The notes beneath the pieces are model-generated. The model had not been told where the DNA came from and did not search any database. It saw only the letters and a program-made list of their open reading frames with translations. Of a DNA stretch of 64,000 nt, positions 13,031 through 26,626 are shown one piece after another. A program made the position numbers and the translations under genes. The DNA comes from Panaeolus papilionaceus (Eukaryota; Basidiomycota; Agaricomycetes; Agaricales): assembly GCA_015501605.1 (NCBI GenBank), contig JADNRZ010000001.1:2294001-2358000 (forward strand), given 5' to 3'. Each line of letters starts with the position of its first letter. Position 1 is the first letter of the stretch.

Positions 13031-14417
13031 CTACTTTTTTCGTCCCTTCCGCTTTTCGGTACCCGTCCCTCGGTTTCTGATACATTCGGGACAGTACCAC
13101 TTATCCGGAAGGGGTTGTTTAACGCCCACGCAGCTGATGTGGAACTAAGTGGATGGTAAGCACTGGATAGTCTATCACCACTGTGACCATAACGATCACT
13201 GCTGAGGATGTGTACGCACCCATTGGTATGGACACTCCGGATTATCGCACCCAATCATCTAAAGTACCAGTCATCAGCTTTTTATTGAATTCAGATGCCA
13301 AAATTCCTACATCTCCGTAACTCTGTTTGTGACAGAAACAATAGAGAGTGAGATCCTCTTCTGCGTCCTCGCCTTCGAGGTCCTCGTCACCATCGGCATC
13401 CTGGTCGAGTTCATCCTCTTGTTGAGGGATTCGAATGACCTGGTTACTTCTCGAAGCACGGGAGCGGAAATGAGATGAGGTCGGCAGAGATGAGATTGGT
13501 GCTGGACTTGGCAACTTTATAGATGTGTTGGTCGTTATCTTTCGTTCTAAATGAATGGCCAGTTAGAATTGTACACTATCACGTACGGCGAAAAATTCGA
13601 ATGTCATGGTGGGCGAATGTAATCGACTTACTTTTAGTATAGCCTGGCCCCGAGGTTAGAGAAACGGACGGGACGTGGTCGTACTGTGATATGGAGTTAC
13701 GAAGGCTCTCGCCAATTTGTATGACTGGGTTAGCAGCGGGAGCCAGACTATCATGCCTTTTAACCAAAGGTATAGAGGATGCGACGTTCGCCGTCGCGGC
13801 GAGTACATCGTCTGGATTCTCTCCCTGCAAGATACGTACCCTTACCAGATCTGCGTCGAGACGGGCGCGCTTCCGACCAAGCAAGTCTACAATCTTTTGC
13901 GCAAGACGTATTTTTTCGTTTGCCAAGGCGTCGATTTCGTTATACACCGATGAAATTCTGGCAGGTAAGGAGGGTCGATTGCTGCTGGGTGATTCAGAAC
14001 GGGATTCGGCATTTATTTTTGCTTGGCCGACCGGAGGGGGCGATCCCTTTTGTGCTGATTTTAAATACTTGAGCTGATATTTTAGTACTTCTTGCTGTAG
14101 GTCTGTGTATGATCAAACATATTCGGTCGGATTGCTGAAGACAAAAAATCCTGTGTAGACCATTTACCTTGATAGCGTTGTTCCTTATAAGTGATCTCTT
14201 GAAGAAGATGCTGGACTTCATTAGGAAGGTTATCGAGACCTATACATCGTAGGATTTATTAGTGGTCGAATAACAGCTAATAACGTAGAAAGAAATAGAA
14301 ATCATAACGAAATGAAAGGGAGTCGTGAGCGGAAGAGCGGGACGAACTTGCAATAAATTCAGATGCGATGTTTGTTGCCTCTTCATAATTGGGGATATTT
14401 GACGCCCCAATACTCAT
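13031..14417 (-). CDS. ING-family PHD-finger protein (histone H3K4me3 reader)
   Basis: Chromatin adaptor of the Yng1/Yng2/Pho23 type, which links histone acetyltransferase or deacetylase complexes to H3K4-methylated nucleosomes. Six exons: 14417-14348, 14239-14168, 14102-13632, 13546-13311, 13258-13220 and 13144-13031, giving 333 residues in frame throughout. The N-terminal ING domain reads SLDNLPNEVQHLLQEI near residue 24, followed by a helical stretch (NEKIRLAQKIVDLLGRKRARL). The middle is Ser-rich with an acidic run. The C-terminal PHD finger is complete: YCFC, then MIGCDNPECPYQWFHISC and WYCPEC, with a basic KRKGRKK end. The finger is split over three exons, so no single open frame shows it. 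It shares a 592-bp upstream region with the divergent Dsc2-like gene. Which ING paralog it is cannot be decided here. Confidence 0.93.
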
Positions 14418-15009
14418 GTTGATGCGGGATCTTTGAGACTTATCGGTAAGTTCCACTTGGGCCCTGATAGCGATTAGATGAAAATCTTTCAGCTCGACAG
14501 AACGCGAAAAACCCTACAAACGACCTACAGATTTGATAATGAAATCGCTTTTGATAAATATCCACTCAACGCAACTGACGCCTTGTGAAAGTTGGAAGAC
14601 AACGAACCAATTAAACGAGGTTCAATCGCTTGGTTGTCTCTGTGGCGTTTCGGCAGGGTCGGCATCTATGAGGCTCAAAGACCGACAAACAAACTGTATC
14701 AACTAGACTTGCAGTTCAAAACTTCCAAGTTTTATTTTGTGCACAGAGAAATAAATCCCATGAAAAATAGAAACTGATATATACTTTTATGAAATTAAAT
14801 TTGGCCCCTTGCAAGCCCCTTGGAACGATGCAATTTCTCGCGACGCGACTTAAAGTCACGTGTCAGATATGCCGTCACCTTCAGAATCATTGTAGGTTCG
14901 CTGCCAGCGTCGTTGGGAATCGAGCGACGAGCAACATTCGTTGGGCACTACAATTACGGAGCAGGGTTCAAGAGGTAAAGCTACTTGCCTCTGACGTTTT
15001 GAAGATAAC
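14418..15009. promoter_or_regulatory. Shared upstream region of ING and Dsc2-like genes
   Basis: The two start codons face away from each other across 592 bp, so this DNA must hold both promoters and 5' UTRs. I see no convincing TATA box or repeated motif in it. The boundary is set only by the two ATG codons. Confidence 0.5.
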
Positions 15010-16348
15010 ATGTCCTTCGAAAATGCTTCAGTAACCAAAGGTGAAGCATCTTGAATTGTTTAAAACAAGGAAAAAGACCTTTTGGTTGACACCTTTTCTA
15101 GGTCTTATCATCACAACTAGCCTCACATCACTTCTCAGCGGGCTTTTCGACATAAAACATTTCTTCCATCTGACAGTAAGCAAGCCTGCTATTAGGGGTC
15201 TATATGTCATGTAAACGTAGCTAACGTTTAGCTCAGTTTAGTCCTCACATTTCTAAACATCATCAGGTATAATACCCATATTTCTTGCTGTAATGCGGAG
15301 GTCATGAGTTGATGCATGAGTTGAACCTACGCAGTATTGGCGACTCATAACTCACCATCTGGCCTTCTCAAACTCCAGTGATCTATTTATCGGAGCGCTA
15401 GTGTTCTACAATGTCGGTATTCACGTCGAGCGGCAATTTGGAACCGTTAAATTTGCGGTATGTTGTGGTCGACTCCTATCATCATAAAAATGTTGCAACA
15501 TTCTAATCATTTTGCCAGTCATTCTTAACAGTGTCGCTTTTGGTTTCGACTTTACTCGAATTTGTTACCCTCATGTTCTTGCATAGATTTGGCCTGAACC
15601 AAATCGCGATGGGACCCTCAGTGATGATATTCAACCTGCTCTACCAGTACTCCAGAATAGTACCACCCATCTATCGATACCATATTTTTGGGGTCGAACT
15701 AAATAACAAATCCTTGCAATATCTACTTGGTTTGCAGGTGGGTGATGGTTTACATGACAGCCATACGAAAATTTGACGGTTTTCTCAGTTGGCCGTCATG
15801 CACATCCCTGTCGGTGTGATTGTCGCCCTCATTGGAATATTCTCAGGTCAGATTTATCGTTCGGATCTAGCAGGATTGAACACGTATCGCCTCCCCAAAT
15901 CACTCCTCGACTTCTTTTCCACCTACATTTCTCTTGTATTCGGAGTTTACAGGTCTCCGAGACGCAGCAATAGAGCCATGCCGGATGGAGGCAGACTCAC
16001 AGACACAATTCCAGTGGACGAAGTAATCACGACTGCACGTACACCGAGAGCACATCGGTCTGCCGCTCCAGAAACCGAATCGGGTGAAGCACGCCCCTCA
16101 GTCATGCGAGAATGGGTGGATGAGTTGACTGGAAGAACTGCACGCGAAAATGCCGGGTTACGCGTTCCTACAGAAGCTGAAATTACTCAAATCGTAGCAA
16201 TATTCCCAACAATGGAACGGGAAGTCCTAGTCGGTGCTCTCCAACGAAGGTGTGTTCCGTTTCTCTTGTGTCCTGGCACACCTTAACGGCTCATTCCAGT
16301 GCGAACATCGAAGTCGCTGTGGAAACTCTCCTGACATCTCAATCATGA
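15010..16348 (+). CDS. Rhomboid-like ER membrane protein with CUE/UBA-type domain (Dsc2/UBAC2-like)
   Basis: Probable member of the Dsc2/UBAC2 family: rhomboid-fold pseudoproteases that work with membrane ubiquitin ligases in the ER or Golgi; in fission yeast Dsc2 belongs to the Dsc E3 complex that activates SREBP. Seven exons (15010-15040, 15102-15175, 15237-15266, 15335-15457, 15519-15737, 15789-16249, 16300-16348) give 328 residues. The start MSFENASVTKGLIIT and the segment YWRLITHHLAFSNSSDLFIG match the family pattern. About five to six hydrophobic segments precede residue 200. Where active rhomboids have GxSG this protein has GPSV, so proteolysis is unlikely. The C-terminal about 45 residues (EAEITQIVAIFPTM...VAVETLL) form a CUE-like ubiquitin-binding helix bundle. 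The third exon is only 30 nt (FSPHISKHHQ). It converges on eIF3d with a 52-bp gap. Confidence 0.85.
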
Positions 16349-16400
16349 AATCATTCCTCATTCTGATACGCAAGTGTCAAATCTACACACTAATCGTAGA

Positions 16401-18432
16401 TCACTCTTCTTCACTGCCTTCAGCCTCATCGTCCTCTCCAGTGAAGGTAGTCACGGGCACGGAGTACAGACGGATGACAGGCTGAAAAGTGATGTCAATT
16501 CCATCGATTCAACGACAGTGCAGATGCGAAACATACTTTGTTAGGGTCCTTCACTAGGACGTATTTGCCTTCAGGCATCTTCATACACATGTCTGTGACA
16601 GTGCGAACAATACCCCATCCATTGGCCAAAGAGACATTGAGTTGTGCAGCAAAATCTGTAGGACGGAGAGAAGCAGTGCTGAGAATGACATGTCGCGTGT
16701 TATCGCGCGGGTTGGCTCGGGAGATGTAACTGTTTTGTGTCAGCTTGTTAATAATTTTTTGCGCAGCAACAAAGAAAATAACCATGAACACACCCAATTT
16801 TGAGGAGATCAGCGCCGGCGAGAACACTTTGCACCGTCCATTTGGCAAGCTTGCAGCTGTTGTTTTTCATTTCAGTTGCAACAACAGCACCACGTTGAGA
16901 GTCAAGCTTTGATCTCCAATCGGGTGCACCACCAGCTCCTTGGGAACGAGGATCAAACTCGTTGAGGGCTCGGATGGTAACTAGTCCTTGACCATCCTTG
17001 GGGTTGCCTTGTCCAGGGGAGTATGCATCCACCTCCGTCCGAACACAAATCTTGATATCTTCATCCTCTGTGATACCGAGATCGAAAAGCCTGTATCGGT
17101 ATCCGCATGAAGCAAGTGGTTCTGTCTCCTCGGGTCCATAGAAGGGATTGGGATGGGCGAGGTCAATTGCAGGTGGAGGGCTGCTTTCAATGACAGACTG
17201 GAAGCCGAAGTTTTGATTGATGTAGGTAGCTTCTAGTGACAAGGATGTCGCAGTATTGATGGCTGCAGTCTCAGGCGCAACCGGCTTTTCGTTTGGATTA
17301 TTGGGATTTGGTGGTGCTGGGTCTTGAGGGGGATCCGCAGCGTTTTCGTTGACCGTGACCGTGTCAAATGGACCACCATCTCGCTTGTCGAAGAAGAGAC
17401 TATCTCCTTCACGAACAATGACGATATCCCAAGGATAGACAGATCGTGGTGCACACATCAGGACACTCAGAATAACATCGGTAGTGTAGACCTTTGCGGC
17501 GCCGTTGCTTGCGAGCTGCAAAAATAAGATTCGCCTGAAATATTATAGGCTCAAAAGGTCGTACCTGCTGTATAACTGGGTCGTCTGAGGTCGTAGGGTT
17601 GTATTTAATTCGGTCCACGAGTTGTAGCGGTTTCTCCGTTTTGGTGGTGATGCGATCGTAAGATTTATCGTAAGCGTAAAGGCGTCCGTATGTATCCCTA
17701 CATCACATCAACTGAGAAATTGTTGTTGTAATGTGATGAAATAAACCCACAATTCTTCGGGTTCATCTACCTCCAGGCGCAATTTTGCAAGGCGATGGAA
17801 TTCCACTTCCTCAAGCATAGTCCACTGTGGTGAAATCACGACGGAGGATTCTCTCGTGCGGTTATTCTTGTGAAACAAAAGCTGAGTCAAATCTCTTGAA
17901 AAGAATGCGATAGGATGATGTATACCTTTTCCCAGTCTCTCCATCCACCTCTCCTCTGGCCACCACGTTGATTGGCACCACCTCTGAAAGCCGGCCCACC
18001 ACGAGCACCGCGCGTAGCGCCACGAGTATTATAGGAAGCTGTTCCCCTGGAACTTCCTCTTCCACGACTGAAGCCTGTACCGCGACGAGCAGGTGCAGCT
18101 TTATTATCGACGAGGGAGAAGGATGATTCATCTTCAACGTGGAAGTACGCGAAGGCGCTAGCTGTACCGCTTCCGAACGCCTGAGTTCCATCGCGTCTGC
18201 GACCTCCAGGGCCTGCAGCCCTGTTTGTTTGAGCAGAGGAAACGCCAGCTGCAGTCTGGCGATTATCCGATGAAAGATCATTCCAGTCCGCAAAACGTCC
18301 AAGCTTGTCAGATTTTGAGAATGGGGCATAAGGAATATCCTTGAATTTAAATTGATCAGGAATGCTGGAAGTCGATGGGCCCCAACCACCTTCAGGATTA
18401 TCGTGAATTGGAGGTAATGAGAATGAAGGCAT
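16401..18432 (-). CDS. eIF3d: Translation initiation factor eIF3 subunit d
   Basis: Component of eIF3, which assembles the 43S preinitiation complex in the cytosol; in animals eIF3d also binds certain mRNA caps. Six exons (18432-17926, 17866-17751, 17697-17565, 17515-16794, 16729-16537, 16481-16401) add up to 583 residues, close to the family length. Start [19 protein letters not shown], an RG-rich stretch (about residues 125-165, [14 protein letters not shown]), then conserved blocks [52 protein letters not shown] and [19 protein letters not shown] are all present. The tail is acidic ([12 protein letters not shown]), as usual for this subunit. The start codon lies 107 bp from that of the divergent IST3-like gene. 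The identification is firm; the exact N-terminal exon is supported by the family start. Confidence 0.96.
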
Positions 18433-18539
18433 CTTGTTTTTTTATGTTGAGAGACCTCTAAAGAGTTATGATCATTAAAATTTTGGGTTCAAATCCACCC
18501 ATCTAATCGTGGGAAAGTATATCTTGCATTGTAACAATC
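18433..18539. promoter_or_regulatory. 107-bp bidirectional promoter region (eIF3d / IST3)
   Basis: Only 107 bp separate the two divergent start codons, so the 5' UTRs and core promoters must be very compact or overlap the genes. No clear TATA box is visible. The arrangement would tend to couple expression of an initiation factor and a splicing factor; that coupling is inference. Confidence 0.55.
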
Positions 18540-19554
18540 ATGAAGTCAGTCGTTTCTCTCCTATGTTCATTATAATTACTGACAATTTTTTACCAGTGTT
18601 GTAAAGGAAATTAATAAAATAAACCAAGCTGAATTAGACCTTGGATTAAGTGGAGCCTCATGGCATGATGAATACAAGGATTCTGCTTACATTTTCATTG
18701 GAGGACTGCATTTCGACCTCACAGAAGGGGACGTTATTACTATCTTTTCCCAGTAAGTCCAACCACTTCTACGTCTACGTCCATTATTCTCACAAATAAC
18801 CCGTTAGATATGGGGAGATCATGGACTTGAACATGCCTCGGGATAAAGAAACTGGAAAAAAGAAAGGTTTCGCGTTCCTCATGTATGAGGATCAACGATC
18901 CACCATCCTCGCGGTTGACAATTTGAACGGTGCCAAGGTTCTCGAAAAGACATTGCGCGTAGATCATGTGAAGAATTATAAACAGCCAAAGATCAAAGAC
19001 GAAAATGGGGAGTGGGTAGATCCCGAAGAACAGGCCTTCAACGCCAAACCTGTTATGATTCAAGGTATCCTTGTCAATACAGTTTGGAAGCATTAATCTG
19101 ACTCTCACACCATATAGATGATGCAAACGACTCGGATTCTTCTGATATGACTGGTGCATCCATTGACCCAGAAGACCCAATGCGCGACTACTTGATTGCC
19201 CAACGTCGGGAGCAAAAGGCACTCAAGAAAGATAAGAAGAGCAAAGGAAAATCTAAACACAAAGACGAAACTCCAGAGGAACGCAAAGCTAGGAAAGCCA
19301 AAAAGAAGGAGAAGAAAGCGAAAAAACAGTCTTCTGCAATGAAGGGTGTTGAGGATCTGCTAAAACGATACAACCCAACAGATGAGGGGCGCTCACATCA
19401 AAATGCTTCACCCAGAAGACATCGTCCTCGCAGCCGCTCCCCTCAACGTTCGTCTCGTGACTACGACCATCGTCACCGTGGGCACGATTCAAGGTATTCT
19501 GGCGATGAGGCTACCTCTAAATCTCGTTCCCATCGTCAGGAATACGATTCATAA
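18540..19554 (+). CDS. IST3: RRM splicing factor of the RES complex (IST3/Snu17/RBMX2-like)
   Basis: Pre-mRNA retention and splicing factor; with Bud13 and Pml1 it forms the RES complex on the activated spliceosome. Four exons: 18540-18544, 18597-18752, 18808-19064 and 19118-19554, giving 284 residues. The first coding exon is only 5 nt (ATGAA); its splice makes MNVVKEINKINQ, as in family members. A single RRM covers about residues 30-110 with RNP2 YIFIGG and RNP1 KGFAFLMY, preceded by WHDEYKDSAY, a signature of this family. After the RRM come EWVDPEEQAF and a Lys/Arg-rich tail with SR-like dipeptides (PRSRSPQRSSRD), longer than in yeast. The split start codon region means open-frame gene callers will miss the true N-terminus. 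Confidence 0.92.
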
Positions 19555-20098
19555 AATTTGGGCTTTTTTGTTAGGTGTTAAGCCACCATGTATCTAGCAC
19601 GCTTCCTTGGCTCGATTGATCTCATGAGCACTTCCATACAATGTCATCATTCACTAGACCACAGTGTAATACATCAGTATACATCCTTCATGCTCCGCTC
19701 ATTATTTAACCATTTTTGACGTTCGTACTCTACATATACAGTGTGCTGGTTGTAGACTTAGCCAAGTCCTGTAGCGGGTTGATGACATAAGAGGTCTTCA
19801 CCCCTGAACAAAATGCATCAGACTTTCCTTTTCCCTCAACAACCATGTCTTTGTCCGGTTCTTTGCCTGCTAACACTCCCTAAATACCCCAGGATAGGAT
19901 TCACCGACTAATTTCAAATTCTCTTACAAATAATTGCCTTTCCTTTATACCACACTCTTTTTTATCGAAAATTCCTCAGTCACTATCCTATAGCCTATAT
20001 CCTAGCGCAATCAAGCTCCTTGGAAGCACGCAAACTTGACCGCATTCTCATAAATTACGACCATGCAACCATATCCCAATAATCTATCGAAAAAGCAC
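19555..20098. other. Intergenic: IST3 3' region and beta-helix gene promoter
   Basis: The run is pyrimidine rich on + from about 19840 to 20000, typical of fungal upstream regions close to a start site. No gene, repeat or clear TATA box was found. An in-frame upstream ATG at 20063 could also be the start of the next gene. Confidence 0.45.
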
Positions 20099-21746
20099 AT
20101 GCAGTCTGTAGCTATTCTGCAGTACCTTTCTCTCTTGTTTTTGGCTCATGATATGTTTGCAGCAGACACATCTCAAGGCAAACTGCAGACTGTGTACCCC
20201 CCGACCCTGCAAATACTGTTACCGAAAGGCTGAATGAGCTCCTTCAAAACTCCGGAGATGGATATGTATTGAACCTTTGTCCGAGGCAAACGTATTTGCT
20301 TCAAGCGCCTATCCTTTTCGCCCATCCTAATCAAGAAATTCGAACACTGGGATATCCGTCTGGTGATGATAGGGCAACACTTGCAGTGGTAGGGCCTGTT
20401 GCAAATGGTGAGGGACATACGACAGCTGTTGATGCGACATGTAAGACATGTTCGGGAGTGAAGATTCGAGGCATCCAGGTATAAAGTCTCTTGCTACTCT
20501 TTTTTTTCACCCCTCGTGACCGTACCGCACACAGGTCGATGGAACGCGTCGAGGTGCTGCACCAACCAAAGGTGGTGGCAACATCATAATGGGGGGTGAC
20601 AACTCGGATCAGTTAGTGGAAAATGTGCGCTCTTACGACCCCAGAAGTTGGACGACTATGCATGTTGCTGAAGGGACACTCGCTTGTCGCAACGTCACCA
20701 TTCAAAACAATCAACTGGGGCCATGTGGCTCAGATACTTTCCAGGAGTGGGCCGATGGCATTAGTTTGAGCTGTCGTGACAGTGTTGTGCGGAACAATTT
20801 GATACAAGGCGCCACGGATGGTGGCATTGTCGTGTTCGGCGCTCCTGGCTCCCAGATTTACAACAATACCATCTGGGTCCTGAATGTATGTCGACTGAAG
20901 TAAACTCCAATTAATTCTGACCATTCTTTCCTTGTATGCAGCAAACTCTCTTAGGAGGCATTAACATGGTTGATTACGACCCATGGGGCGGTGATTATAC
21001 AGGCACTATTGTGCGGGACAACCTCATTCTAGGCGGCTTTGCTACAGATGAGCCAGACAAGGACCAAAAGGGCAACAACTTCAAGAATGCTATCATCAAG
21101 TGAGCCCTACTTTTTCCACCCTGAGATATACTGATAACGACCACCGCTATCGCTTAGAATTGGCATAGCTATCGGACCCCGAACATGGTTTGGAGACAAA
21201 TTTGGAGACAATGTCGTTCGAAACGGCATCGTCCGCGGAAACAAATTCGCCGGTGCATTCAGCTACGGAATTGCTGTAACATCTGCTGACAACTTTCAAG
21301 TTCAAGAAAACAGTCTCATAGGAAACACATCTTTCATAGGAGGACGAGGTCCCCAATGTCATGACACAGATGTGGTCCCTGACCCTGCCCCTTTCATCAT
21401 GGATCCCAACTCTCTGAGATCGACTTCTCTGCAATCCGACTTTATACCAACTCGTGACGGAGATTCCTTAACCTGCGTACTACCTCCCAATGGGGGTGAC
21501 TTTTGGCCATTCGGCACCAATCCATCCAACACATCTTCGCCATTCTCTCCTACCAATGGCCCAGGCGTTACCACTGCATCTGACCTCGCAAAGCCAAGCT
21601 CTTCAACTGGAATTGTGGTTGGCGTTCTTATTGGGATTTTTTTTGCAGGTGCCGCTGGGTGGTGTATACGGAAGTGGGCACTCGGTCGAAGGGAGAAAAA
21701 TCATCTCTATAATTCCACAAGACGTAAATATACCTCTGCAAATTGA
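20099..21746 (+). CDS. Membrane-anchored parallel beta-helix (pectin-lyase-like) protein, 5' end unresolved
   Basis: Extracellular right-handed beta-helix protein of a family found in mushrooms; substrate unknown. The body is spliced from about 20163-20478, 20535-20885, 20942-21099 and 21158-21746, in frame to the stop. Repeated coil-like strings with Asn ladders occur (NVTIQNNQLG, SVVRNNLIQG, SQIYNNTIWVLN, TIVRDNLILGG). Near the C terminus a Pro/Ser/Thr linker leads to one membrane helix (GIVVGVLIGIFFAGAAG) with a short basic tail, so it is probably a type I surface protein. The 5' end is a problem: ATG 20099 opens a good signal peptide (MQSVAILQYLSLLFLAHDMFA), but in another frame from the body (DCVPPDPANTVTERL). 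A 59-nt intron 20104-20162 would fix the frame but destroys the signal peptide; otherwise a one-base frameshift near 20170-20190 is implied. Confidence 0.75.
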
Positions 21747-22268
21747 TGCACTTTAACTACCATTTACCCTTCCCCCCGACGACTTTTAATTATGCTGCTT
21801 TCTGTTTGTGTGGACGTCCTTTTGTTTGTTAGTAATAGTAGCATGACTTTCCAAAGTATTTGGGATTTTACTCTTAGAGAAATACTTAGGCTTAAAATAT
21901 ATCACCTGCATACCCATGAACTTCTCAGGAATTGAATTGCTATCTGAACTTGTGTGGTTTAGGTTGACTTTGAAGCAAGAGCCTTCTTAATCATTATCAA
22001 GTTAAACTCAACTGACATTTGTGTCACTCTTTAATTACGTGTCACAATACACATGGCCAGTTGTCACTGCTTTTTGGGGCTGACGAGGGTCACACATGTC
22101 GTTGGCCTGTTGACAGTTGCGGCGACACTTTCTTCCTTTTGATACACTCGTCAAGGTCGTGTTTTTGTTCATAAAGAATTGAACTTAATAAGTTCTGGTC
22201 TAACTGAATCTAGTCTACATACTGCAACATAGTCTTATAGACTTTGCATCATTCAAGCCATTCACGAA
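21747..22268. other. Intergenic between beta-helix gene and PAP1
   Basis: AT-rich 522 bp in the same orientation between two + genes: 3' UTR of the first and promoter of the second. No open frame, repeat or RNA gene was recognised. Confidence 0.45.
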
Positions 22269-24863
<2,595 letters not shown>

Positions 24864-25582
24864 TATCAATAAGACGCGATTCACACATATAGGACTTTGG
24901 AGCAACAAGGCTTTTTTTCCCTTGAGTCGCTTCACGGTTTGTTAATCTGTTGAATTCAACAGTTTCTCGACTCTTTCTCTGATCTGGCAACAAGGCATCC
25001 TGTAACACGCATATCTGGAAAGATTATGGTGCGAAATATTGCCTTGTTCTTGGTCTCTTTCTTCCCGTTACTTTATGCTCGGATGCAACCGTATTGACAC
25101 TCATCAACATCATACAGCCACTTTATTACCTTTGTATTTTCGTCGCTCTCGCATTTGATGAGACGCAAGATGTATATTATTAATCGTATATCATATAAAT
25201 TTGCATCACTGAAGTCGAATATAGTGCCACGAGCACTATTCCATGCTTGTAAGACCCGGGACACAGGAGAATCCATTATATGATTGAATTGGCAATGAAT
25301 GTGAGAAATAGTACAAGCCTAAGTAAACCACGTGCATGTGTACAAGGAATGAGTCGAGACTACTCAATAAGTCCCTTCCACATTAATTGACTCGATGTAA
25401 CAATATAGACAGGCATTTGACAAAGCTCTCTTTTCTAACTCGTTCAACAGGGGGTGCGCTATTGCCATTGCAACCACCAAGACAAAGAAACCAACAACAC
25501 AAAGTGCGCGGTCAACGTCAGTACTTAAATCATCACCAGTCTTGCCACTGTCCTGATTTCCATCACCAATCCTATTTCCATA
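24864..25582. other. Intergenic 719 bp
   Basis: Holds the PAP1 3' region and the promoter of the following gene. AT-rich around 25130-25220; CA/CCA-rich around 25470-25580, close to the next start codon. Nothing else recognised. Confidence 0.4.
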
Positions 25583-26626
25583 ATGCCTCCTACACTTCGA
25601 TCGGCTCAAAACTCGCCTGCCGGAAAATCTGCGAGACAAGACCTACCAACACCTACTTTGACACCCACTCGTAAGGTTCCTCAGTGTTCGCACTGCAAAC
25701 GGCCTAGAGCTGGTCACCCACGATCCGGTTGTCCCTACATGGACTCTCCAGTGAACAAAGATTTCGACGATGCCTTAATTTCTGGTGCATTGCAATCTCT
25801 CAATATCGAAACTCACCGTACAGCCACCAACGAAGAGCAAAAACCCCGAATCCACCAAACTCGCAGTCATCAACCTAAACCCCTCCGACGCAGCAATACC
25901 CAGCTTGCCCTGGCAACGACTTCCAACGAGATGGTCGGGCACTTATCTCAATCTGGTATATTCGACAATCCTCAGGGGGATATGCTCGAAATGAAGGCAA
26001 AAGTGGCTAAGATTGTGCGATGGCAAGACGCAGTAACCCCAGCTTCGCCGAAGGCCAATAAACCTCTGAAACCAGGACGCCCCAGCCGTTCCCCTATGCC
26101 TGGAACTCTTATTCCACCTAGCCCATTTAGTAGCTATGATTCTTTGGATACCGAGAGCGATTCGCAGGGTGCAGTTCACAGCATTCTTAGTGAGCAAGGA
26201 CAGAAACCAATATCTTCATCCTCCGTTTCGCAACCGCAACCTCAAGCTCGTCCTCTGACCAGATCTATGAGTGCCATGGAACGAGACCTATTTATTGCAA
26301 GACTGTCTTGCGACGCACCCGCAACAGTTTATGTAGTCCCCAAGGTCGACATGGATTCTATCCTGCAACAAGCGAAAATTCTCAAATTTTTCACTGCTCA
26401 AATCATGAACGAAGAAAATGATCAAGATGACCAAGCTCTACTGATTATTGGACAGACGGAGAGTGCAGTGCAGACATTACTGAAAAAGATTGAAGCGGAG
26501 CACAGCAAGTTCACCGAGAAACAGCCTGTTTCAACGAGTTCAAAGCCAAGTTCTAACTTCAAGGTGGTGGCAGGTAGTGCCCTTGTTGGCGCAGTTGGTG
26601 CTTGGGCTGGTCTGGCATTTTCATGA
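25583..26626 (+). CDS. Uncharacterised protein with CxxC motif and C-terminal hydrophobic tail
   Basis: A single uninterrupted frame of 347 codons, unusual among these intron-rich neighbours. I do not recognise the family. Visible parts: a low-complexity start rich in Pro and Thr; a short Cys motif at about residues 35-52 (PQCSHCKRPRAGHPRSGCPY) that could bind one metal ion; a Ser/Pro-rich middle; a more ordered block near residues 230-310 (RDLFIARLSCDAPATVYVV, LKFFTAQIMN, ALLIIGQTESAVQTLLKKI); and a hydrophobic Gly/Ala tail (VVAGSALVGAVGAWAGLAFS) that could anchor it in a membrane. The ATG at 25583 is the first in the frame after an upstream CA-rich stretch. Similar proteins appear to exist in other mushrooms, but no function can be given. 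Confidence 0.75.
   Translation: MPPTLRSAQNSPAGKSARQDLPTPTLTPTRKVPQCSHCKRPRAGHPRSGCPYMDSPVNKDFDDALISGALQSLNIETHRTATNEEQKPRIHQTRSHQPKPLRRSNTQLALATTSNEMVGHLSQSGIFDNPQGDMLEMKAKVAKIVRWQDAVTPASPKANKPLKPGRPSRSPMPGTLIPPSPFSSYDSLDTESDSQGAVHSILSEQGQKPISSSSVSQPQPQARPLTRSMSAMERDLFIARLSCDAPATVYVVPKVDMDSILQQAKILKFFTAQIMNEENDQDDQALLIIGQTESAVQTLLKKIEAEHSKFTEKQPVSTSSKPSSNFKVVAGSALVGAVGAWAGLAFS

Noticed and set aside
17862..18389. 175-codon frame inside eIF3d
   Set aside because: Out-of-frame reading of the RG-rich first exon.
18470..18505. GGTTCAAATCC sequence resembling a tRNA T-arm
   Set aside because: The stem does not pair, and no D-arm, anticodon arm or acceptor stem precedes it; it lies in the eIF3d/IST3 promoter.
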